Assembly (NCBI GenBank): GCA_038253885.1
Contig: JBBSGP010000014.1
Location: 10,968-74,967, forward strand
Source: JALZAQ01 sp038253885
GTDB taxonomy: Bacteria > Gemmatimonadota > Gemmatimonadetes > Gemmatimonadales > Gemmatimonadaceae
Direction: 5' to 3'
DNA: 64,000 nt
The translations under genes were made by a program, and so were the position numbers. A model generated the notes under the pieces. That model did no database searches. It was not told the DNA's origin and saw only the letters and a program-made list of their open reading frames with translations. Positions within the stretch are counted from its first letter, which is position 1, and each line of letters opens with the position of its first letter. This document shows, piece after piece, positions 37,861 through 44,962 of the stretch.

Positions 37861-38448
37861 GTGAGTACGGCCCTCGATTCCACGAAGGCACAGTACGCCG
37901 CGCGACGGTTGGGCAAGCCGGCAATCACCGTCGCGCTGCGGCGTGAGCTGCTGGACGACCTCACCCGCCAGCTCGCGGCTGGGCCGCTCTATCTCATCGG
38001 GAGCGATTCGCGCTTCCGCGAGGCGGTGCGAGCGGTCTTCGCACCGACCGAGCGACTCCAGGAGGACCGCCGGCAGGGGTACCGCTACGAGGGGATGCCG
38101 CCCCAGCGCGAAGCGTGGCGCGCGGGGCTGGCCGGCGTGCACCAGGCGGCGCGTGCGCTCCGTGGCCGCCCGTTCGTGGAGCTCGCAGCAGAGGATCAGG
38201 ACGCCATACTCCGCTGCATCGAGGGCGGAAGCCCCCCGGGCGACGCGTGGGAGGGGCTCGACGTGAAGCGGTTCTTCGCCAGCGTGCTGTGCGACACGGC
38301 CGTGACGACCTACTACGCCCACCCACTGGAGTGGAACGAGACCGGGTACAACGGCCCGTCCTCGCCGCGCGGGCACGTCCGCAAGTGGATCGGCGGCGTG
38401 GACCCGTGGGAGGCCCACCAGCGTACGACGCTCTGGGATACCGCGTGA
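37861..38448 (+). CDS. Gluconate 2-dehydrogenase subunit 3-like protein
   Basis: 195 residues from GTG 37861 (TTG 37858 precedes it). The C-terminal part (KRFFASVLCDTAVTTYYAHPLEWNETGYNGPSSPRGH) is the hallmark of the small membrane-attached subunit of GMC-type sugar dehydrogenases. It differs from typical members in lacking a Tat signal, and no catalytic GMC subunit lies next to it; the GMC gene at 19-2106 has its own fused helical domain. The following glucoamylase start overlaps its stop (GTGA). Confidence 0.7.
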   Translation: MSTALDSTKAQYAARRLGKPAITVALRRELLDDLTRQLAAGPLYLIGSDSRFREAVRAVFAPTERLQEDRRQGYRYEGMPPQREAWRAGLAGVHQAARALRGRPFVELAAEDQDAILRCIEGGSPPGDAWEGLDVKRFFASVLCDTAVTTYYAHPLEWNETGYNGPSSPRGHVRKWIGGVDPWEAHQRTTLWDTA

Positions 38449-39788
38449 GCGCCCAAGGTATCGCGAGCCCCGTTCCACACCCTGAGCTGTCGGCAGCAAT
38501 GCTCGAACGGATCGAGCGCCTGACGTTCGGCTATTTCGACCGCGGCATGAATCCATCCAACGGTCTCGTGCCCGACAGCACGAAGCAGGACGCACTGGCG
38601 ACCGTCGCGGGCTCGGGACACGCCCTTGCCTGCTACGCCGTGGCTGCCGAGCGCGGATACGTGTCGCGCGAACGCGCGGTGACCCGCACCCTCGTGATAC
38701 TCCGCTTCTTCTGGGACAGCGACCAGAGCGGAGCGCGCGATGCCACGGGGTACCGCGGCTTCTACTATCACTTTCTCGATATGGAGAGCGGTCGCCGCGC
38801 GTCACGGAGCGAGCTGTCCACCATCGATTCGGCGATTCTCTTCGCGGGGATTCTCGTCGCCGTCGCGTATTTCGATCGTGACGCGGCAGAAGAACGGGAG
38901 ATCCGCAGGCTCGGCGAGGCCCTCTATCGCCGCGTGGACTGGGCGTGGGCGCGCGCCGGTGGCGATGCCGTGTCGATGGGATGGACGCCCGAGCGCGGCT
39001 TTCTGCGCCACGGCTGGAAGGGATACAACGAGGGCCTCTTCCTCTACGCGCTCGCCCTCGGCTCGCCGACGCATCCGATCGATCGACGCGGCTACGACGC
39101 ATGGACGACCACGTACCGATGGAAGCGGCTATACGGGTGGGAGCATCTCTTTGGCGGGCCGCTGTTCATCCATCAGTTGAGCCACGTCTGGATCGACTTC
39201 CGCGGCATCCGCGACCAGTACATGCGTGCGAAGGGCATCGACTACTTCGAGAACAGCCGCCGCGCCACCTACATCCAGCGCGAGTACGCCATCCGCAACC
39301 CGCGTCGCTTCGCCGGATACAGTGCGAATGCGTGGGGCATCACCGCGAGCGACGGCCCTGGCCCGGCACGGCGCACGGTGAAGGGAAGGCCGCGCCGCTT
39401 CTGGGCATATCGCGCGCGCGGCGTTCCGTACGGGCCCGACGACGGCACGCTGTCCCCGTGGGCGGTCGCGGCGTCGCTGCCGTTCGCGCCAGAGATCGTG
39501 GAACCAGCGCTCAGCGATCTCGAACGGACGCATCCCGAGATCACCGGGGAACTCGGCTACAAGTGCAGCTACAACGAGACATTCATTGAGCGAGACGACG
39601 GGAAGAAGGGCTGGGTCTCACAGGGCTACTACGCCATCGACCAGGGACCAGTGGTGCTGATGATCGAGAATCATCGCAGCGAGTTCGTCTGGAAGCTGAT
39701 GCGAGCGTGTCCGTACGTCGTCGAGGGCTTGCGCGCGGCAGGTTTCGAAGGCGGGTGGCTCAGCGGCGCGGCGGGTGACGGGCGGTGA
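38445..39788 (+). CDS. Glucoamylase-family (GH144-like) glycan hydrolase
   Basis: 447 residues, GTG start overlapping the previous stop. The (alpha/alpha)6 barrel shows family landmarks: FGYFDRGMNPSNGLVPDS, FYYHFLDMESGRR, FGGPLFIHQLSHVWIDFRG, AWGITASDGPG, WVSQGYYAIDQGPVVLMIENH. Proteins of this family (PF10091) cleave beta-1,2-glucans or related glucosides. No signal peptide is seen, so it may act on imported or cyclic glucans in the cytosol. Confidence 0.85.
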   Translation: MSAQGIASPVPHPELSAAMLERIERLTFGYFDRGMNPSNGLVPDSTKQDALATVAGSGHALACYAVAAERGYVSRERAVTRTLVILRFFWDSDQSGARDATGYRGFYYHFLDMESGRRASRSELSTIDSAILFAGILVAVAYFDRDAAEEREIRRLGEALYRRVDWAWARAGGDAVSMGWTPERGFLRHGWKGYNEGLFLYALALGSPTHPIDRRGYDAWTTTYRWKRLYGWEHLFGGPLFIHQLSHVWIDFRGIRDQYMRAKGIDYFENSRRATYIQREYAIRNPRRFAGYSANAWGITASDGPGPARRTVKGRPRRFWAYRARGVPYGPDDGTLSPWAVAASLPFAPEIVEPALSDLERTHPEITGELGYKCSYNETFIERDDGKKGWVSQGYYAIDQGPVVLMIENHRSEFVWKLMRACPYVVEGLRAAGFEGGWLSGAAGDGR

Positions 39789-39920
39789 CGACGCTCCCCG
39801 CGCTCGACGGATGGACGCTGTCCGCCCCCGGTATCAACGGCGAGCGGGTGCCGTCCGGCGGGAGCTCGCGCGCTGAGGCGCCGCCATGCATCGACGTCAC
39901 ACCAACCCCGAGGAGAAGGC

Positions 39921-40601
39921 ATGAAACCCGTGCTCGTATTCGACATGAATGAGACGCTGCTCGACATGTCCGCGCTCGATCCGGCGTTCGCCCGCATCTT
40001 CGGCCAGGCACGGGGCTCAGAGCTGCGAAAGAAGTGGTTCAAGCTGGTGCTCGAGCTCTTCCTCACCGCGACGATCACCGGCGAGTACCGGAGCTTCGAC
40101 AAGCTCACCGACGACGCGCTGCAGATGCTCGCGAAGCTGCAGGGGCGCGAGGCGAGCGCCGACGACCGGGCGGCACTGAAGGAGGCGCAAGCAAAGATCC
40201 CGGCGTACCCCGACGTCACACCGGGGCTTACACGGCTGAAAGAGGCGGGCTTCACGCTCGCGACGCTCACGAACTCGACGGCGACGTCGGCGGAGCGGCT
40301 GCTCGACTACGCGGGAGTCCGTCAGCGGTTCGATGCCGTGCTCTCGGCTGATGCCGTCGAGCGCTACAAGCCGGCGCGCGGGGCGTACGAGTACGCGGCG
40401 AAGGAGCTCGACGTGAAACCCGAGCGCATCGTGCTCGTGGCGGCACATGCGTGGGACGTCGCGGGCGCGATGGCGGCGGGGTGTGAGGCGGCGTTCATCG
40501 CCCGACCCGAGAAGGTGATGAGCCCGGGCGCGCCGCGGCCACGCTACGAGGCCACCGACGTCGCGGCGCTCGCCGAGCAACTGGTGGCGAAGCATGGCTG
40601 A
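39921..40601 (+). CDS. Haloacid dehalogenase-like hydrolase, type II
   Basis: 226 residues. HAD motif I is FDMNETL (Asp nucleophile), motif II LTNST, motif III Lys in ERYKPARGAYEYA, motif IV VAAHAWDVAGAMAAG. The architecture with a helical cap matches L-2-haloacid dehalogenases, although type II enzymes usually have FDxYGTL at motif I. A phosphatase or dehalogenase function are both possible. The 130 bp before it hold no gene. Confidence 0.85.
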   Translation: MKPVLVFDMNETLLDMSALDPAFARIFGQARGSELRKKWFKLVLELFLTATITGEYRSFDKLTDDALQMLAKLQGREASADDRAALKEAQAKIPAYPDVTPGLTRLKEAGFTLATLTNSTATSAERLLDYAGVRQRFDAVLSADAVERYKPARGAYEYAAKELDVKPERIVLVAAHAWDVAGAMAAGCEAAFIARPEKVMSPGAPRPRYEATDVAALAEQLVAKHG

Positions 40602-40622
40602 GCGGCGCGAACGCAGCCGGTA

Positions 40623-40835
40623 GTGGTGCAGCCGATGCGCAGCCACGGCGGTGCACTGTTGCATGCCGACGCGACGCGCTGCGGCGGGATCTCGGGCTTT
40701 CTCCGCGTGGCAGCGCTCTGCGAGGCATTCGGTGTGGAGCTCTCCGCGCACACGGCCCCGCTGATCCAGCTCGCGCCCGCGGCGGTCGGTCCGTTGCGGC
40801 ACGTCGAGTATTTCCGTAGCGTGTGGCCTGACCAA
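40623..40835 (+). pseudogene. Remnant of an enolase-superfamily (mandelate racemase type) gene
   Basis: About 60 codons resemble the C-terminal end of mandelate racemase/muconate lactonizing enzymes: an ADATRCGGISGFLRVAALCEAFG segment followed by LSAHTAPLIQL and LRHVEYF, in the family order. The N-terminal 300 residues, including the metal ligands, are missing, and the frame runs on without homology. It ends just before the ECF promoter at 40848, so it may mark a deletion or insertion junction. Confidence 0.6.
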
Positions 40836-40847
40836 GTGCCAGTGCGG

Positions 40848-40874
40848 GGAACTCCCGCGAGCTCTCGTGACTTG
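40848..40874 (+). promoter_or_regulatory. ECF-type promoter, sigma factor gene
   Basis: GGAACT (40848-40853), 15-bp spacer, GACTTG (40869-40874), 25 bp before the sigma ATG. One of seven matches to GGAAC(T/G)-N15-GACTTG in the right part of the window; implies autoregulation. Confidence 0.75.
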
Positions 40875-40899
40875 CCGCGGCGCGCTGCCTGCTCCCATC

Positions 40900-41499
40900 A
40901 TGACTGACGGACCAAGACGAGAGCGGGATCGTCAATTTCGGATGGAGGCACTCCGCTGGCTGCCGGAGGTCGCGCGCTTCGCGCTGTCGCTCACCCGCGA
41001 CGAGGCCGACGCGGACGACCTGGTGCAGGAAACCTTCCTCAAGGCCTACGAGGCGTGGGGCACGTACACCCCCGGGACCGAGTGCAGAGGTTGGCTGTTC
41101 ACGATCTGCCGCCACACGTTCTACCGCCGTCGCCGGCGGGAGGAGCGGCAGGTGACCTGTGACGACCCGGAGCTGGAGGCACTCGCCGCCGCGGCGGTGC
41201 ACGCTTCGGCGCGTCACGGAGGCTACGAGGATCTCTTCGCGCGATTCGATCTCTCGGACGCGATCGACCAAGCCATCGCGGCCCTGCCCGATTCGTTTCG
41301 GGACGTAGTACTTCTAGTGGACGTGAACGACCAGCCCTATGAGGCCGCCGCGGAGACGCTCGGCGTCCCGATCGGCACCATCCGGTCGCGGCTCTTCCGG
41401 GCACGCCGCCTCCTTCAGGAGGCGCTCATCGATCATGCGCGCGACGCGGGGCTCGTGCGTCCCGGGATCAACGCTGGCGGGGGCCAGGAGTCGAGATGA
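40900..41499 (+). CDS. ECF RNA polymerase sigma factor (SigR-like)
   Basis: 199 residues from ATG 40900. Region 2 is ARFALSLTRDEADADDLVQETFLKAYEAW with the following melting helix (GWLFTICRHTFYRRRR). Region 4 is IAALPDSFRDVVLLVDVNDQPYEAAAETLGVPIGTIRSRLFRARRLLQ. No extra C-terminal domain. It overlaps the anti-sigma gene by 4 bp. The promoter in front matches six others nearby, consistent with a positive autoregulatory loop. The SigR assignment rests on the partner's redox motif. Confidence 0.92.
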   Translation: MTDGPRRERDRQFRMEALRWLPEVARFALSLTRDEADADDLVQETFLKAYEAWGTYTPGTECRGWLFTICRHTFYRRRRREERQVTCDDPELEALAAAAVHASARHGGYEDLFARFDLSDAIDQAIAALPDSFRDVVLLVDVNDQPYEAAAETLGVPIGTIRSRLFRARRLLQEALIDHARDAGLVRPGINAGGGQESR

Positions 41500-41843
41500 A
41501 ACACTTCCTCGCGCGCCTGTTCGCGCGGTGGGGTCGGACGCCCGATGCCGCGCAGCCGGACACGCCGTCGCATGCGGACATGCTTCAGGGGATGACCCCG
41601 ATGCTCGATTGCGAGTCGGTGATGCGGCAGTTCTGGGATTACCTCGACGGCGAGCTGACGCCGGACCGGATGGTCACGATCCGCGCGCATCTCGAGCTCT
41701 GCAAGCGGTGCTATCCGCAATACGAGTTCGAGCGGTCGTTCCTGGACGCGGTCGCCGCGAGCGCTCGCCAGCATTCGAACCTCGACCGGCTCCGCGCGCA
41801 GCTCACGGAGGCGCTGGAGGCGAAGGGGCTTGCCGACGGGTGA
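41496..41843 (+). CDS. ZAS-type zinc-binding anti-sigma factor (RsrA-like)
   Basis: 115 residues. Cys39, His65, Cys69 and Cys72 give C-x25-H-x3-C-x2-C, the same spacing as the zinc and disulfide switch of Streptomyces RsrA. The motif lies in LDCESVMRQFWDYLDGELTP and RAHLELCKRCYPQYEFE. In that family, oxidation of the cysteines releases zinc and frees the sigma factor. No membrane segment, so it is a cytosolic sensor. An N-terminal extension of about 30 residues precedes the domain. Coupled to the sigma gene by ATGA overlap. Confidence 0.9.
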   Translation: MKHFLARLFARWGRTPDAAQPDTPSHADMLQGMTPMLDCESVMRQFWDYLDGELTPDRMVTIRAHLELCKRCYPQYEFERSFLDAVAASARQHSNLDRLRAQLTEALEAKGLADG

Positions 41844-41925
41844 CGACCGCCGAAGCGAAAGCGTGCGGCTACCGAGCGCCATGGGGCTACTCGGGTCGGG
41901 AGGGGAATGGCCATCGGAAACGCGG

Positions 41926-42432
41926 TCACATGCGCATCATGTCACGGCGCATGGCGAGCATTCCCTCGATGCGCTTCCGATGCTCGGGCATGGCTCGCTC
42001 GAGCTGTGCACCGGTCATCTTCGCCATTCGATCGAGGTCGGTGCGGAGCTCCTGAACCGCGTTCCGCCACTTCCGTGGCGGCTCCATCTTCATCTCGCGC
42101 ATCATCTGCTCGCAGTCGGCGATGAGGGCGGTCACCACTCGCCGGTCGTCGGGGACCAGTGCGCGCAGTGAGTCGGGGTTGGCGGTCTGCAGGCGCTGGA
42201 CGTGTGCTTCGACCTTCGGGGCCAGCGTGTCCTGGTGCATGCCGCTCATGCCCTGGGCGCCGGCGGGCATCGGCGCGTGGCTGGAGTCCCCCCGGGCGGC
42301 GGCTACGGTAGCCCCGGCACCGGCGCCGGTGCTGTCGGCGGACCGCTCACGGCTTCCCGGGTTGCAGGCGGCTGCCGTGGCCAGCAGGGCGAGCGCGATG
42401 CGTGGGCGGAGGCGGATGGGTTCCTTATGCAT
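41926..42432 (-). CDS. Small Met-rich putative lipoprotein
   Basis: 168 residues from ATG 42432. A lipoprotein signal ends LLATAAACNPG. The C-terminal half is amphipathic helix rich in Met and basic residues (CEQMMREMKMEPPRKW; RKRIEGMLAMRRDMMRM). No known family. The only start supported is 42432: the ECF-type promoter at 42490-42516 lies inside the longer open frame (TTG 42597). Met-rich helices can bind copper or be oxidised, which would fit a redox-stress regulon, but this is speculative. Confidence 0.65.
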   Translation of the reverse strand: MHKEPIRLRPRIALALLATAAACNPGSRERSADSTGAGAGATVAAARGDSSHAPMPAGAQGMSGMHQDTLAPKVEAHVQRLQTANPDSLRALVPDDRRVVTALIADCEQMMREMKMEPPRKWRNAVQELRTDLDRMAKMTGAQLERAMPEHRKRIEGMLAMRRDMMRM

Positions 42433-42489
42433 GTCGAGCTCCTCGGTCCGGGATGATGGTGCAGACGTCGACTGCCGTTGGCGGCGTGA

Positions 42490-42516
42490 CAAGTCCCATC
42501 CCCCGAGGGAAGTTCC
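42490..42516 (-). promoter_or_regulatory. ECF-type promoter, Met-rich lipoprotein gene
   Basis: Minus strand GGAACT (42516-42511), 15-bp spacer, GACTTG (42495-42490), 57 bp before the ATG at 42432. Divergent from the next site. Confidence 0.72.
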
Positions 42517-42550
42517 ACCGGGGTCGGGCTTCGTGAGCAGTCGGTTGTCA

Positions 42551-42577
42551 GGAACGTCCGGCACGTGTGCCGACTTG
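42551..42577 (+). promoter_or_regulatory. ECF-type promoter, disulfide reductase / EgtU-like transporter operon
   Basis: GGAACG (42551-42556), 15-bp spacer, GACTTG (42572-42577), 76 bp before ATG 42654. Only 34 bp separate its -35 from that of the divergent site. Confidence 0.74.
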
Positions 42578-42653
42578 CCCTTTCGCTGGGCGGCCAACGA
42601 CGCGACGGAATCTCAGCCCGCCCCAACGGGAGCGAATGAGCGAGGAGCCAGCG

Positions 42654-44150
42654 ATGAACGGCATGCGGGAGGACAGGAACGGATCGGGCGTTCACTACGA
42701 CCTGATCGTCATCGGCGCCGGGCAGGGGGGAGGGCCGCTAGCGGGCGCCTTCGCGCGCGCGGGCCGGCGCGTCGCGCTGCTCGAGCGCGTGCACGTCGGC
42801 GGCACGTGCGTCAACGAGGGGTGCAGCCCGACCAAGACGGTGATCGCCAGCGCCCGCGTCGCGCATCTCGCCCGGCGGGCTGGCGATTACGGGGTCACGC
42901 CGGCTGACGCGGCTGACGAGCACGCGCGAGCGCCGCGTGACTGGCGCGTGGATCTAAGGCGCGTGCACGAGCGCAAGCAGCACATCGTCGACAGCTTTCG
43001 ATCGGGCAGCGAGCGCGCGCTCGCCGCCGCCGGTGTGGACCTGATCCGCGGGCAAGCGCGCTTCGTCAGCGAGCGAGCCATCGAGGTCGTCGTATGGGGC
43101 GAGCAGCACGAAGCCGCGGACACGCGCACGCTCACCACCGAGCGAGTGGTGATCAACACGGGGCTCAGGGCCGCCATGCCACGGCTCGAAGGGCTGGAGG
43201 CCGTGCCGTACCTCACATCCACCTCGATCCTCGAGCTGACCGAGCGCCCGGAGCACCTCGTCGTTCTCGGCGGGGGCTACGTGGGGCTCGAGTTCGCGCA
43301 GGCATTCCGCCGGTTCGGGAGCCGGGTCACGGTGGTGCAGCGCGACGCGCAGCTGTTGCCGCGGGAGGACGCGGACGTGGCGGACGCGGTCGCCGACATC
43401 CTGCGCGAGGAGGAAATCGACGTCCTGCTGTCGGCCGAGGCGGTGCGCGTAGAGCGCGACGGGCACCGCCCCGGCGGAGTACGCCTCCTCTGGCGCTCGC
43501 GCGAGGGCGCAGCCGGCGAGCAGGCCGTCGACGGATCGCACCTTCTCGTGGCGACCGGGCGCACGCCCAACACCGACGACCTGGGGCTGGATCGTGCGGG
43601 CGTCGCAACAGATGCTCGCGGCTACGTGCAGGTGAACGAGCGGTTGGAAACCTCGGCGCTGGGTGTGTATGCGATCGGGGACGTGAAGGGCGGACCGGCC
43701 TTCACCCACATCTCGTATGACGACTTCCGCATCCTCCGCACGAACCTGCTCGAGGGGGGCGCCGCGACTACCACCGGCCGAGTGGTGCCCTACACGGTCT
43801 TCATCGACCCGCAGCTCGGCGCGGTGGGAATGACGGAGCGCGAAGCGCGCGCGAGCGGGCGCCGCATCCGCGTCGGCAAGCTGCCGATGACCAGCGTGGC
43901 CCGCGCGCTCGAGGTGGACGAGACGCGTGGATTCATGAAGGCCGTGGTGGACGCCGAGACAGGGCAGATCCTTGGCGCGACCGTGCTCGGGCTGGAAGGC
44001 GGCGAGATCGCGACGCTCTTCCAGATCGCCATGATGGGCAAGCTCCCCTACACCGCGCTGCGGGACGGCGTCTTCTCGCATCCCACGCTCGCGGAGGCGC
44101 TCAACAACCTCTTCACGGCCATGGACCGCAATGGCGGGGAAGCCGAGTGA
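42654..44150 (+). CDS. Class I pyridine nucleotide-disulfide oxidoreductase (MerA/Lpd-like)
   Basis: 498 residues from ATG 42654 (GAGGAG six bases upstream; ATG 42636 possible). FAD motif DLIVIGAGQGGGPLAGAFARAG, redox-active CVNEGC, NAD(P)H motif VVLGGGYVGLEFAQAF, second FAD motif GVYAIGDVKGGPAFTH, and dimerisation domain with FSHPTLAEALNNLF (the His-x4-Glu base pair is present). No N-terminal HMA and no C-terminal vicinal Cys pair, so true mercuric reductase is unlikely. It could reduce a low-molecular-weight disulfide. First gene of an operon with the ABC transporter. Confidence 0.88.
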   Translation: MNGMREDRNGSGVHYDLIVIGAGQGGGPLAGAFARAGRRVALLERVHVGGTCVNEGCSPTKTVIASARVAHLARRAGDYGVTPADAADEHARAPRDWRVDLRRVHERKQHIVDSFRSGSERALAAAGVDLIRGQARFVSERAIEVVVWGEQHEAADTRTLTTERVVINTGLRAAMPRLEGLEAVPYLTSTSILELTERPEHLVVLGGGYVGLEFAQAFRRFGSRVTVVQRDAQLLPREDADVADAVADILREEEIDVLLSAEAVRVERDGHRPGGVRLLWRSREGAAGEQAVDGSHLLVATGRTPNTDDLGLDRAGVATDARGYVQVNERLETSALGVYAIGDVKGGPAFTHISYDDFRILRTNLLEGGAATTTGRVVPYTVFIDPQLGAVGMTEREARASGRRIRVGKLPMTSVARALEVDETRGFMKAVVDAETGQILGATVLGLEGGEIATLFQIAMMGKLPYTALRDGVFSHPTLAEALNNLFTAMDRNGGEAE

Positions 44151-44962
44151 CCGGTGAAGTAACCGAGCCGTTGCAGGAGGCGCGAGCGACAACCTCCGCA
44201 CCGGCCGCACTCCTGGCCAGGGGTGTGGTGCACGCCTTCGGCGGCGCGGCGCCCGAGCGCGCGCTCGAAGGCGTGGATTTCGAGGCGCCGGCCGGCGCGT
44301 GCGTGGCGCTGGTCGGCGAGAGTGGCTCCGGCAAGACGACGCTGCTCCGGTGCTTCAACCGCATGGTGGAGCCACAGGCCGGCGTGGTCACCGTCGGTGG
44401 GCGCGACGTACGTGACGTCCCCGTCGAGGCGCTGCGTCGGAAGTTGGGCTACGTCCCGCAAGACGGGGGACTCCTTCCCCACTGGACGGTGCGGCGGAAC
44501 GTCGAGCTGGTGCCTCGGCTGCTCGCCCTGGATGACGTGGCGGCCCGTGCGGACGAGGCGCTCGCGCTCGCCGGCCTGCCCCCCTCTTTGTACGGGTCGC
44601 GCCATCCGCACGAGCTCTCCGGTGGCCAGCGACAGCGGGTGGCACTCGCCAGAGCCGTCGCCGCGCGGCCGCCCGCGATCCTGCTCGACGAGCCGTTCGG
44701 CGCACTCGACGCGATCTCGCGTGCCGATCTGCAGGCTGCCTTCGACGGGGTGCGCCGCGCGACTGGCGCGACGACGCTCCTGGTGACGCACGACCTGGCC
44801 GAAGCGGCGCGGCTCGGCGACTGGCTGGTCGTCCTGCGAGCCGGGCGTGTGGAGCAGCGCGGGACGTTCTCCGAGCTGCGACATTCTCCAGCCACTCCCT
44901 ACGTGCAGGCCCTCGTGGAGCGCACGCTGGCGGGCCTCGCGCGGCTTGAGGAGGGCACGTGA
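44147..44962 (+). CDS. ABC transporter ATPase, OpuCA/ProV/EgtV-like
   Basis: 271 residues, GTG start overlapping the reductase stop. Walker A GESGSGKTT, Q-loop GYVPQDGGLLPHWTV, signature LSGGQRQRVALARA, Walker B ILLDEPFGALD, switch His in LVTHDLAEAARLG. The Gly-rich 'DGGLLPHWTV' Q-loop is typical of osmoprotectant importers. There is no CBS domain, unlike ProV or OpuCA, as also in EgtV. The next gene is the matching fused binding-protein/permease. Confidence 0.88.
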   Translation: MTGEVTEPLQEARATTSAPAALLARGVVHAFGGAAPERALEGVDFEAPAGACVALVGESGSGKTTLLRCFNRMVEPQAGVVTVGGRDVRDVPVEALRRKLGYVPQDGGLLPHWTVRRNVELVPRLLALDDVAARADEALALAGLPPSLYGSRHPHELSGGQRQRVALARAVAARPPAILLDEPFGALDAISRADLQAAFDGVRRATGATTLLVTHDLAEAARLGDWLVVLRAGRVEQRGTFSELRHSPATPYVQALVERTLAGLARLEEGT

